From Clostridia bacterium (lineage in GTDB: Bacteria > Bacillota_A > Clostridia > Oscillospirales > CAG-272): a stretch of 64,000 bases of DNA. A model generated the notes under the pieces. It was not told the origin of the DNA and ran no database searches. It worked only from the letters and a program-made list of their open reading frames with translations. The position numbers and the translations under genes were made by a program. The stretch lies in NCBI GenBank assembly GCA_017467205.1, contig JAFTSQ010000018.1:1-64000 (forward strand), given 5' to 3'. Of the stretch, positions 27,048-34,244 are shown in pieces. Each line of letters begins with the position of its first letter. Position 1 is the first letter of the stretch.

Positions 27048-27453
27048 AAACAGATTTTTATCATTTATTAAGGAGAGAAAGCGAGCGACGATAGCTCTCA
27101 TTGTCGCCGCCTTGGCACTGATTCTTATTTTGCTTGGCAGCGGCGGTGGCGAGGCAGAGGAGGATCTTTCGGGCACGGAGGCGTACGGCGCACTCCTTGA
27201 AGCAAGAGTGGAGAAGCTTTTGTCGGATACCGACGGCGTCGGCAAATGCGAGGTTATGATAACCTTTGAGTGCGGAGAGCGGAAGGTCTTTGACGGCTCT
27301 CGCGAGGTCGGAACTCTGCCGCCGAGGGTGCTGGCGGTTACGGTGCTCTGCGACGGGGCGGATAAGATATCCGTCAAGCGCGAGCTCTGCGACACTCTCT
27401 CGGAAATGTTCGATATAGGAACGCACAAGGTGAAGGTTATGAAAATAAATTGA
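27028..27453 (+). CDS. spoIIIAG: Stage III sporulation protein AG
   Basis: 141 residues: an N-terminal membrane helix (ATIALIVAALALILILLG) and a ring-building domain with GVGKCEVMITFECG. SpoIIIAG forms the large ring of the channel in the intermembrane space. It overlaps spoIIIAF by 20 bp. At 141 residues it is shorter than the Bacillus homologue (about 229), apparently lacking a long insert. Confidence 0.92.
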   Translation: MLKSRYENRFLSFIKERKRATIALIVAALALILILLGSGGGEAEEDLSGTEAYGALLEARVEKLLSDTDGVGKCEVMITFECGERKVFDGSREVGTLPPRVLAVTVLCDGADKISVKRELCDTLSEMFDIGTHKVKVMKIN

Positions 27454-27524
27454 CTCGGGTGGAATATCGGCGACGGCTCGCACATAACTTGTAACAGTAA
27501 CGAAAATGAAGAGAGGTTCATACA

Positions 27525-28079
27525 ATGAAAAGCGAAAAGATCAGAAACTTCTTCTCCTCCAAGTCGGGAAGGAGCATCGTCATTCTCGCGGCAGTCTTGC
27601 TCATAAGCCTCGCGGTATATCTCAATTACCGCTGGTTCTACGACCCGATTGACTCGATGGGATTCGGCGACAACAATATGGAGGACAATTTTGACGACTC
27701 GACCGAAACCGGCACGGGCGACGGCAATACCGAAAACGATTATTTCACCTCGGTATCCCTTACCCGTCAGCAGTCGAGAGATGAAGCAATTGCCGTCCTC
27801 AACCTCGTGATAGACAGCGAGGAATCGAGCGAGGAGGCAAAGGCAGAGGCGGCAGAGGAGATTTCCAAAATAGCCGTTGATATTCAGAATGAGGCTAACA
27901 TCGAGTCGCTCGTGAAGGCAAAGGGCTTTGAGGACTGCGTGGCAGTCATAGGCGACGAGAGCGTCAGCGTTATCGTCAAGGCGGAAGCCCTCCAGGCAAA
28001 CGAGGCGGCGCAGATACTCGCCATAGTTTGCGAAACGACCGGAATCGCACCCCAGAACGTAAGCATAATTAACAAGTAA
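27525..28079 (+). CDS. spoIIIAH: Stage III sporulation protein AH
   Basis: 184 residues. One membrane helix (IVILAAVLLISLAVYLNYRW), an acidic low-complexity linker, then an EscJ/PrgK-like ring-building domain (RDEAIAVLNLVIDSEESS, QNVSIINK end). SpoIIIAH spans from the mother cell and binds forespore SpoIIQ. Last gene of the operon, 71 bp after spoIIIAG and followed by a terminator. Confidence 0.94.
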   Translation: MKSEKIRNFFSSKSGRSIVILAAVLLISLAVYLNYRWFYDPIDSMGFGDNNMEDNFDDSTETGTGDGNTENDYFTSVSLTRQQSRDEAIAVLNLVIDSEESSEEAKAEAAEEISKIAVDIQNEANIESLVKAKGFEDCVAVIGDESVSVIVKAEALQANEAAQILAIVCETTGIAPQNVSIINK

Positions 28080-28094
28080 AATGCGAAAAAAATC

Positions 28095-28136
28095 GGCGCA
28101 CTGTATCCCAACCGAGAGGGAACGGTGCGCCTTTTT
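28095..28136 (+). terminator. Terminator of the spoIIIA operon
   Basis: GGCGCACTGT (28095-28104) pairs with ACGGTGCGCC (28122-28131), followed by TTTTT. Confidence 0.85.
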
Positions 28137-28208
28137 GTGAAATATTTTTGTTTTATGTTGACTAATGGTTAAATGTGTGATAAAATAACTAAAACCATAT
28201 ATCAAACC

Positions 28209-28223
28209 GTCGCCGGAGGCGAC
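28209..28223 (+). promoter_or_regulatory. Leader hairpin in front of asd
   Basis: GTCGCC-GGA-GGCGAC, immediately followed by AGAATGGAG and the ATG at 28239. The same arrangement precedes the genes at 34245 and 61116. It helps fix the asd start at 28239. Confidence 0.65.
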
Positions 28224-28238
28224 AGAATGGAGAATGAT

Positions 28239-29321
28239 ATGCAGAAGCTTAAAGTTGGTATAATCGGCGCGACCGGTATGGTCGGCCAGAGATTTATAAC
28301 CCTTCTTACCGACCACCCGTATTTCGAGATAGTGGCTCTTATCGCAGGCCCTCGCTCTGCGGGCAAGACCTATAAGGAGGCGGTTGAGGGTAGATGGAAG
28401 ATGCAGACCCCCTGTCCCGAATTTATCGAGAATATGACGGTTATCTCGTCCGAGGAGGTCGAGCGCGTCGGAGAGCTCGTTGACTTCGTCTTCTGCGCGG
28501 TCAATATGACCAAGCCCGAAACACTCGCGCTCGAGGAGCGCTATGCAAAGGCGGAGATTCCCGTCGTTTCCAATAACTCTGCTAACAGATGGACGCCAGA
28601 CGTCCCAATGGTTATTCCCGAGGTAAACCCCGAGCACCTCAAGGTCATCGAGGCACAGAAGGCTCGCCTCGGAACTAAGCGCGGCTTCATTGCCGTAAAG
28701 CCCAATTGCTCCATTCAGTCATACGTCGGCGCGCTTACCCCCCTTCGCAAGTACGGCATCAAGTCGGTTCTCGCCACCACCTATCAGGCGATAAGCGGCG
28801 CGGGCAAGACCTTCAAGGAATGGCCCGAAATGTGCGATAACCTTATTCCTTACATAGGCGGTGAGGAAGAGAAGAGCGAGCGCGAGCCGCTAAAGGTTTG
28901 GGGCGAGGTTGTGGACGGTAAGATAGTTAACACAGAGTCCCCCCTCATCACCACCCAGTGCCTTAGAGTCCCGGTAACCGACGGTCATATGGCGGCAGTT
29001 TTTGTAAGCTTTGAGAATAAGCCCACCAAGGAAGAGATACTTGCCGATTGGGCGGAGTTTTCCGGCAGACCGCAACAGCTCGGACTTCCGCTTGCTCCCG
29101 AGCAGTTCATTACCTACTTTGAAGAGGATAACAGACCGCAAACCAAGCTTGACCGCGATATATACGGCGGTATGGGCGTTTCGGTCGGAAGACTGCGCGA
29201 GGACTCGATGTTCGACTACAAGTTCGTCGGACTCTCTCATAATACGAAGAGAGGCGCGGCAGGCGGCGCCGTTCTGATTGCGGAGCTTCTTTACAGAGAG
29301 GGATATCTCACCGCAAAATAA
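28239..29321 (+). CDS. asd: Aspartate-semialdehyde dehydrogenase
   Basis: 360 residues. N-terminal NADP-binding motif GIIGATGMVGQRF, catalytic Cys157 in PNCSIQSY, and the basic/His end of the active site in VPVTDGHM. The length and sequence match the archaeal/fungal-type subclass (about 350-360 residues). It reduces aspartyl-4-phosphate to aspartate semialdehyde for lysine/diaminopimelate, threonine and methionine synthesis, and dipicolinate in spores. The ATG at 28239 is chosen because GGAG is 6 bp upstream and the leader hairpin aligns with two other genes; ATG 28227 is the alternative. Single-gene unit. Confidence 0.93.
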   Translation: MQKLKVGIIGATGMVGQRFITLLTDHPYFEIVALIAGPRSAGKTYKEAVEGRWKMQTPCPEFIENMTVISSEEVERVGELVDFVFCAVNMTKPETLALEERYAKAEIPVVSNNSANRWTPDVPMVIPEVNPEHLKVIEAQKARLGTKRGFIAVKPNCSIQSYVGALTPLRKYGIKSVLATTYQAISGAGKTFKEWPEMCDNLIPYIGGEEEKSEREPLKVWGEVVDGKIVNTESPLITTQCLRVPVTDGHMAAVFVSFENKPTKEEILADWAEFSGRPQQLGLPLAPEQFITYFEEDNRPQTKLDRDIYGGMGVSVGRLREDSMFDYKFVGLSHNTKRGAAGGAVLIAELLYREGYLTAK

Positions 29322-29339
29322 TTTTGCATAAAGTGCAAG

Positions 29340-29372
29340 GCGCGGCTCAACCAAAAGAGCCGCGCTGTTTTT
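29340..29372 (+). terminator. Terminator of asd
   Basis: GCGCGGCTC (29340-29348) pairs with GAGCCGCGC (29357-29365), followed by TGTTTTT. Confidence 0.88.
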
Positions 29373-29470
29373 ATTAAAAACGGGTGATTTTGCGCCCGCT
29401 TTGTTAAAAATGAATAAAATTCCGCAGAAAAAATCGTTACTTGTGACCGCGCGAAAACCGCGTCCCTCTA

Positions 29471-29499
29471 TTGACTTTTGAAGACAAAAAATGTATAAT
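29471..29499 (+). promoter_or_regulatory. Promoter of the lipoprotein cluster
   Basis: TTGACT (29471-29476), 17-bp spacer, TATAAT (29494-29499). Confidence 0.87.
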
Positions 29500-29552
29500 T
29501 ATATCAGTATGACATTCCTATCACGGAAGAAAGGTACACTTAGGTAAAAGAA

Positions 29553-30170
29553 ATGAAGAAAATAGTATGTTTGCTTCTTACCCTTGTTTGCGCGTTCGCC
29601 TTCTTCGCTTGCGGCGAAGGTGAAGCGACCGGCGAGGTAGCAATAATCAATATTGCTAATTCTGCCGAAGCCACCAAAATCACGACTATCGCGTCGTACG
29701 TTCTTGAGGACGAGGTTTACAACGGCGAGTACGTAATGCTCGTTAACGGTAACGACTCTATCTTCGAGTTCAAGTATGACAGGCGCGCGAGCGTAGCCGA
29801 GATGGCTGACAGCTATAAGGTAAAAGAGGAGGGCGTTGTTTATTACAAGAACGGCCTTTACTCCTACGACGGAGCTGAATGGAACTCCGAGGCTGCATCG
29901 GCAATCAAGATCGACTTTAATCTCGACCTTGCTCTCTTCGACAGCTACGAGCTTGCCGGCAACACCCTTAACGCAGTAGTATCCGGCGAGAACGTTGCAA
30001 AGGTTCTCGGAAGTGACGTTGCGGCAGACGGTGCTGTGGAGCTTTCCATCATCACAAACGGAACCTACCTCTCTCGTATCGAGGTTTCCTACAAGACCGC
30101 AAACGGTGCGGCAGTTGCAGTTGATACCTCCTATACTTACGATGTACAGGAACTTGTGTTCCCCGAATAA
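29553..30170 (+). CDS. Lipoprotein, paralogue 1 of 3
   Basis: 205 residues. Lipobox FFAC puts the lipidated Cys at residue 20, after a KKIVCLLLTLVCAFAF signal. The mature part is beta-rich with a repeated V/I-x-T periodicity and ends in a module (AGNTLNAVVSGENVAKVLG) also present in the next two genes. It resembles lipoproteins that sit on the outer face of the membrane. No enzymatic motif is visible. First of three tandem genes of one transcription unit. Confidence 0.85.
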   Translation: MKKIVCLLLTLVCAFAFFACGEGEATGEVAIINIANSAEATKITTIASYVLEDEVYNGEYVMLVNGNDSIFEFKYDRRASVAEMADSYKVKEEGVVYYKNGLYSYDGAEWNSEAASAIKIDFNLDLALFDSYELAGNTLNAVVSGENVAKVLGSDVAADGAVELSIITNGTYLSRIEVSYKTANGAAVAVDTSYTYDVQELVFPE

Positions 30171-30215
30171 TTTGGCGAATACGAACGAAACGGTCTAATT
30201 TGAAAGGAAAATAAC

Positions 30216-30878
30216 ATGAAGAAGATTTTGACGATTGTTCTCGTGATTGCCTGCGCGATTTCGTTGTTCGCTTGCGGTGAAGAGCCCGAGCCCACGCCCC
30301 TTGAGCGTGTTAATGAAATGTACGCTGTAAGCTGTCCGACGAAGATTGAAACCACCACCGTTCAGGTGATAAACGGCGTAACCTTTAACGGAAGCGACGT
30401 TCTCGTTGCCGGTAAGGTAGACGGAAAAGAAGCTGTTGTTTATACATATAGCTATGAAGAGCTCGCTAACGTCGAGGATGCCGCAGCAAGCCCCATAAAG
30501 ACCATAAGCGGTACTGTTGAGTACCTCGAGGGCAAGGGCACTCGTAATAACGGCAAAGCTTGGCAGGCAGACGGCACGTCCTTCGCTCCCACTCCCGGCT
30601 CTATTGCTTTGAATCTTACCGAAGAAACCGTAACTAATTTCGTTCAGGAAGAAAACACCTTCACCTTCGACGTTTTGGCGGCTAATACCGCAGCGGTTCT
30701 TGGTGAAGAGAACGCAGTTAACGCAGATGTTCACGTTGTTATCACAACCAACGGTGCGGTAGTTACCGGTGTTACTATTTCTTACACCATCGCCGCAACC
30801 GATACCGACCCTGAAATTTCCGTTAACATAGCAACAGTCTATTCCTACGACCTTCAGGCTGTTACTCTCACGAAATAA
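30216..30878 (+). CDS. Lipoprotein, paralogue 2 of 3
   Basis: 220 residues. Signal KKILTIVLVIACAISLFAC with Cys at residue 20. It has the same C-terminal module as its neighbours (ENTFTFDVLAANTAAVLG, then a strand ending in VTGVTISYTI). AAAGGAA precedes the ATG and the gap to the previous gene is 45 bp. Function unknown. Confidence 0.85.
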   Translation: MKKILTIVLVIACAISLFACGEEPEPTPLERVNEMYAVSCPTKIETTTVQVINGVTFNGSDVLVAGKVDGKEAVVYTYSYEELANVEDAAASPIKTISGTVEYLEGKGTRNNGKAWQADGTSFAPTPGSIALNLTEETVTNFVQEENTFTFDVLAANTAAVLGEENAVNADVHVVITTNGAVVTGVTISYTIAATDTDPEISVNIATVYSYDLQAVTLTK

Positions 30879-30910
30879 TGGTCGTTAAAGGATAGAAAGG
30901 ATAAAGCACG

Positions 30911-31501
30911 ATGAAAAAGATTATAGCACTTCTTATTGCAATAACTTGTGTGTTTGCTATGGTATCCTGCGGTGGTAACGGCGGCGAAACCGTTGACGTG
31001 ACCGCGTTCAAGGATGCAGTAGCAGCAACCGCTCCCACTGCTGTTGAGATCGAAACCGCTCTTGAAACCGAGCTTGGAACTCTTGAGGGCACGTTCAACG
31101 TAACCTATGCAACCGACGGCTCTGCAGTTATCGAGTATTCCTACGAGCAGTTCAACGAGCTTGGCGAGTCCTCCAACACCACCGAGGTTAAGAACACCGT
31201 TTCCGGCACCGTTAACGTAGGTGCAGACGGCTCTTACTCCGACGGCGGCGCGCTCGTTGGTAGCGTAAGCGCAGCAGGCGGCTTCACCATCAATCTTGAT
31301 ACCGCAAAAATGAAGGACTGCGAGGTTAACGGCAACGTTCTTACCGCGACCGTTGAGGCTGCTAACACCGAGGCTGTTCTCGGTGTTGCAATCGCATACG
31401 ACGTAAACGTAGTTCTCACCAAGGGCGAGACCTCTCTCGTATCCCTTACCCTTACTTACACTACCGATGCCGGCTTGGCAACCGTTACCTGTGAGTATTA
31501 A
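30911..31501 (+). CDS. Lipoprotein, paralogue 3 of 3
   Basis: 196 residues. Signal KKIIALLIAITCVFAMVSC with Cys at residue 20. The mature domain is Thr/Glu/Ala-rich beta-structure; VNGNVLTATVEAANTEAVLG matches the modules of paralogues 1 and 2. Strongly biased codons suggest high expression. It ends the operon before a terminator. Function unknown. Confidence 0.85.
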   Translation: MKKIIALLIAITCVFAMVSCGGNGGETVDVTAFKDAVAATAPTAVEIETALETELGTLEGTFNVTYATDGSAVIEYSYEQFNELGESSNTTEVKNTVSGTVNVGADGSYSDGGALVGSVSAAGGFTINLDTAKMKDCEVNGNVLTATVEAANTEAVLGVAIAYDVNVVLTKGETSLVSLTLTYTTDAGLATVTCEY

Positions 31502-31512
31502 TAAGTGAATAA

Positions 31513-31550
31513 CCAAAGCCGCCGTGTATCCCACGGCGGTTTTTCTTTGG
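31513..31550 (+). terminator. Terminator of the lipoprotein cluster
   Basis: CCGCCGTG (31519-31526) pairs with CACGGCGG (31532-31539), then TTTTT. An outer CCAAAG/CTTTGG pair extends it. Confidence 0.9.
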
Positions 31551-31675
31551 GAAGGGTAGTTAAAACCTCGTTTTATAGGCGTTTTTTGGCGTAGTCTGAC
31601 CTATTTATATAAAGGAAAATAAACTTTTTGCAAAAAGCACACTAATTTATATTTAGTTAATATTTATGAAACACT

Positions 31676-31704
31676 TTGTTAATAAATATTTGCTACAATA
31701 TAAC
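31676..31704 (+). promoter_or_regulatory. Promoter of the CAT-anticodon tRNA
   Basis: TTGTTA (31676-31681), 17-bp spacer, TATAAC (31699-31704). It overlaps the right arm of a 9-bp inverted repeat AATATTTAT (31659-31667) / ATAAATATT (31682-31690). Confidence 0.6.
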
Positions 31705-31723
31705 AGTCGTAGCAACGATAGTT

Positions 31724-31757
31724 GTTCTTGAAGCTCACAAGGAGTATAACCGGTCGG
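31724..31757. repeat. Direct repeat, copy 1, in the tRNA leader
   Basis: A 34-nt sequence ending in ATAACCGGTCGG. It recurs with one mismatch at 32058-32091. The 3' part equals an internal piece of the tRNA that follows. Confidence 0.85.
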
Positions 31758-31782
31758 GGAACGTCTACACAAAATTTAATAT

Positions 31783-31859
31783 GGACCATTAGCTCAGTTG
31801 GTTAGAGCTACCGGCTCATAACCGGTCGGTCCTAGGTTCGAGTCCTAGATGGTCCACCA
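31783..31859 (+). tRNA. tRNA with anticodon CAT (elongator Met, or Ile2)
   Basis: A complete 77-nt cloverleaf with encoded CCA. Acceptor GGACCAT/ATGGTCC, D-arm AGCTCAGTTGGTTAGAGCT, anticodon arm ACCGG-CTCATAA-CCGGT, T-arm CTAGG-TTCGAGT-CCTAG. It is not an initiator. Elongator tRNA-Met and the lysidine-modified tRNA-Ile2 share this anticodon; the acceptor and anticodon loop resemble Bacillus tRNAs of the Ile2 type, so both remain possible. Confidence 0.93.
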
Positions 31860-31860
31860 A

Positions 31861-31900
31861 CAAAAGAGAGATAGCCCTTGCGGTTATCTCTCTTTTGTTT
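31861..31900 (+). terminator. Terminator after the tRNA
   Basis: CAAAAGAGAGATA (31861-31873) pairs with TATCTCTCTTTTG (31885-31897), followed by TTT. Confidence 0.85.
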
Positions 31901-32057
31901 ATGAGTCATCGAGGTTTGCACTAAATCACGACCGGTTTGAGCCGAAGGCTGCATAATCAAGCTTGAGCGAGTCTGTGCTCGCACAAGCGAGCCAAGCGCA
32001 GATTGCTCCGCGAGCGCATCGCATGGCGATGCAAAGCGCAACGCGCCCAAGAACTTA

Positions 32058-32102
32058 GTTCTTGAAGCTCACAAGGAGCATAACCGGTCGGTCCTAGGTT
32101 CG
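32058..32102. repeat. Leader repeat copy 2 fused to a tRNA fragment
   Basis: 32058-32091 repeats the tRNA leader segment 31724-31757. 32079-32102 is identical over 24 nt to the anticodon-to-T-loop part of the tRNA (31817-31840). The rest of 31901-32370 holds no gene; it has small repeats and the direct repeat at 32125. Confidence 0.85.
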
Positions 32103-32124
32103 CATTCCCCGCTCGAAGATCGAA

Positions 32125-32162
32125 GAGCTTGCTCTTAAGGCGCAGAGCGTGGGAATATTGAC
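32125..32162. repeat. 38-bp direct repeat, left copy
   Basis: 37 of 38 bases match 33544-33581. It lies in a larger hairpin (ATTCCC...GGGAAT, 32104-32157). The two copies bracket the AT-rich regulator gene. Confidence 0.88.
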
Positions 32163-32372
32163 GCTCGCCGTCAAAATCCTAAATGTTCCATCAGAAAAAC
32201 CTCGTCCGAACAGGATAAAGCTTTTGTTTATCCTTTTTGTATAAGTGTTGCTGTTTTTGGGACAATACAAGAAACAGCAAAATTTCAAGATTCTATTAAT
32301 ATAATGAATTAACATAGTATTTGTTGAGTTTTGCCGCGTTCTTTGAAAACGCATTTAGACTTATTGTTAAAA

Positions 32373-32455
32373 TTCCAAATAAACAAATCTATTTGGAAAG
32401 ATTTTAAGTTTATTTGGAAAATATATTGACTTTTCTTTGAAGAATATGATACAAT
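32373..32455 (+). promoter_or_regulatory. Promoter of the HTH-ATPase gene with three TATTTGGAA half-sites
   Basis: TTGACT (32426-32431), 18-bp spacer, TACAAT (32450-32455). Just upstream, TTCCAAATA (32373-32381) and TATTTGGAA (32390-32398) form a dyad. A third copy TATTTGGAA (32411-32419) is exactly 21 bp (two helical turns) after the second. This looks like an operator array, possibly for autoregulation. Confidence 0.7.
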
Positions 32456-32487
32456 ATATGCGTAATCACTTTTTTCGGGGGTACAAA

Positions 32488-33525
32488 ATGAAAGTAATAA
32501 ACCAAGAAAAGGTAAAAAATTATATATTACGTTTGATAAAAAACGAAAGAAAAGATTATGCAAAATCGACAATCGAAACTTTTAATATAAGCAAATCCAG
32601 TGTGTATAATTACATTAAACAAATGGAAACTGACGGCTTAATCGAGAAAAAAGGCAATGCGTATGTTATAAAAACAGCATCATATTATTATTTTCTCAAA
32701 AACGATGGCACATTAGGAGAAGACCGTATTTACGATCAATTTGTTTCGCAGCACATAAAGTTCAAAAAAAATGTAAATTCAATATGGAATTATGCGTTTA
32801 CCGAAATGATGAATAATGCTATTGAACATTCGGACGCGGAAAATATTTCCATCGCCATTTATCAAAACTGTCTTGAAACTCAAATATTGATAATAGACGA
32901 CGGAATTGGAATTTTTAAGAACATTCAAAGATTTATGAAAGAAAGCAAAAATGAAACGGTTTCACTGAGAGAATGTGTTTCGCTTTTGTTTGCGGGTAAG
33001 TTTACCACTGCAAAGGAACGTCACACGGGCGAGGGCATATTCTTTACTTCGCACATAATGGACGAATTTATTATTTATTCCGATGACAATTTTTTCACCA
33101 GAAACAATTTTACATCTTCGCAAATAGAAGATGCTAATTTGCACAACCTTATGCGAATGGAAAATGGAACAGTGGTAAAAATGATTCTTAGCAACAGCAC
33201 AAAAAAAGTGTTGTCTGAAGTTTTTAATACTTTTGCACCGGTTGAGGAGGGATTTATAAAAACGACTATCCCCATTGCTCATATGTTTTCTGACGGCAAT
33301 CCTGTATCTCGCTCAGAGGCTAGGCGGTTGATCGAATGCATAGCACTTTTTAATGACATTGATTTGGATTTCTCAGGAGTGGAAGAAATTGGACAAGGAT
33401 TTACTCACGAGCTCTTTGTTCTCGGAAAACAAAAATATCCACATATTAAATTAAGAACAATTAACACGAGTCGTGCAGTTGAAGATATGATAAAGCGAGT
33501 AATTAACACAGCTTCGCTTAACTAA
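32488..33525 (+). CDS. HTH - HATPase - STAS-like (DUF4325) regulator
   Basis: 345 residues from the ATG at 32488, which has GGGGG upstream. Residues 1-70: winged HTH (STIETFNISKSSVYNYIKQM). About 95-230: GHKL/HATPase domain with N-box EMMNNAIEHSD, IIDDGIGIF and a G2-like HTGEGIFF. About 265-345: STAS-like DUF4325 domain with SRSEARRL, LDFSGVEEIGQGF and a final INTSRAVEDMI. It combines DNA binding, an anti-sigma-kinase-like ATPase and an antagonist-like domain in one chain. The gene is far more AT-rich than its neighbours and is bracketed by 38-bp direct repeats, consistent with horizontal acquisition. Its target is unknown. Confidence 0.88.
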   Translation: MKVINQEKVKNYILRLIKNERKDYAKSTIETFNISKSSVYNYIKQMETDGLIEKKGNAYVIKTASYYYFLKNDGTLGEDRIYDQFVSQHIKFKKNVNSIWNYAFTEMMNNAIEHSDAENISIAIYQNCLETQILIIDDGIGIFKNIQRFMKESKNETVSLRECVSLLFAGKFTTAKERHTGEGIFFTSHIMDEFIIYSDDNFFTRNNFTSSQIEDANLHNLMRMENGTVVKMILSNSTKKVLSEVFNTFAPVEEGFIKTTIPIAHMFSDGNPVSRSEARRLIECIALFNDIDLDFSGVEEIGQGFTHELFVLGKQKYPHIKLRTINTSRAVEDMIKRVINTASLN

Positions 33526-33543
33526 AACAGTTCGACTTTCGTT

Positions 33544-33581
33544 GAGCTTGCTCTTTAGGCGCAGAGCGTGGGAATATTGAC
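33544..33581. repeat. 38-bp direct repeat, right copy
   Basis: Partner of 32125-32162 with one mismatch. Its end supplies most of the TTGACA of the next promoter. Confidence 0.88.
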
Positions 33582-33605
33582 AATAATACCGGGCTGTGTT
33601 ATAAT
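33577..33605 (+). promoter_or_regulatory. Promoter of the PH-like membrane protein gene
   Basis: TTGACA (33577-33582), 17-bp spacer, TATAAT (33600-33605). The -35 box lies inside the right direct repeat. Confidence 0.87.
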
Positions 33606-33634
33606 ACAATAAAAAGTGTATTATGGGGTTAAAT

Positions 33635-34057
33635 ATGGAAAATAAGAGATTCAAGCCGCTTGTGGATAGGCTTTTTTGGATTACGTTAGCTATAACCTTG
33701 ATCTTGCTTGCCACTATGAGCGCGGTTGTCTGCTTTTCTCCCGCAGCGTTGTTCATTATAATACCCGTGGACTTGGCGGTCGTTTATCTGCTTCTTACTT
33801 CGCTTTTTGGCTACGTTGAGCTTCGCGAAAGCTCCGTTTTTGTAAAATTCGGACTTATAATGAAGAGGGAAATTCCATACGGTAAAATAAGAGGCGCTTT
33901 CAAGGAGCGCAAGCTCTACTCCGATTCAATGCTCTCGCTCAAAAACGCGCTTGAGCACGTTAATATCAAGTATAACAGCTTCGACGTTACCACCGTCAGC
34001 GTTGTGGATAACGAATCATTTTGCAAAGAGCTCGAGGCGCGCCTTGGCAGTAAATAA
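33635..34057 (+). CDS. Small membrane protein with bacterial PH-like domain
   Basis: 140 residues from ATG 33635 (ATG 33623 is in frame but would leave an 11-nt leader). Two membrane helices (residues 12-60), then a soluble domain of about 80 residues with a beta pattern VELRESSVFVKFGLIMKREIPYGKIRG, like bacterial PH (YdbS/DUF304-type) domains. Role unknown. Single-gene unit between a promoter and a terminator. Confidence 0.72.
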   Translation: MENKRFKPLVDRLFWITLAITLILLATMSAVVCFSPAALFIIIPVDLAVVYLLLTSLFGYVELRESSVFVKFGLIMKREIPYGKIRGAFKERKLYSDSMLSLKNALEHVNIKYNSFDVTTVSVVDNESFCKELEARLGSK

Positions 34058-34071
34058 TTCTTTCGCGCAGC

Positions 34072-34105
34072 AGAGCGCCGCTCAAATATGAGCGGCGCTC
34101 TTTTA
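34072..34105 (+). terminator. Intrinsic terminator
   Basis: AGAGCGCCGCTCA (34072-34084) pairs with TGAGCGGCGCTCT (34089-34101), then T-run. The same stem sequence occurs at 35696-35735. Confidence 0.9.
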
Positions 34106-34134
34106 CTATTTGCTAGCCGCTCGCGCGGTGCTTG

Positions 34135-34163
34135 TTGACATACACCAATAGCTATGATATAAT
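34135..34163 (+). promoter_or_regulatory. Promoter of the 475-residue lipoprotein gene
   Basis: TTGACA (34135-34140), 17-bp spacer, TATAAT (34158-34163). Confidence 0.9.
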
Positions 34164-34214
34164 AAATATGGTACTATTCTCTTTCGTATAGAAAAACGTT
34201 ACCTAATTTGCGCG

Positions 34215-34229
34215 GTCGCCATAGGCGAC
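34215..34229 (+). promoter_or_regulatory. Leader hairpin GTCGCC-ATA-GGCGAC
   Basis: It lies immediately before AGAAAGGAG and the ATG at 34245. Same arrangement as in front of asd (28209) and 61116. Confidence 0.65.
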
Positions 34230-34244
34230 AGAAAGGAGCTTGTT

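Noticed and set aside
26658..28637. 659-residue minus-strand ORF opposite spoIIIAF-AH
   Set aside because: It lies opposite well-recognised spoIIIA genes and shows no domain; it comes from low stop-codon density on the reverse strand.
31832..32050. Minus-strand ORF ending GGPSRTRT
   Set aside because: False translation through the tRNA and its repeats.
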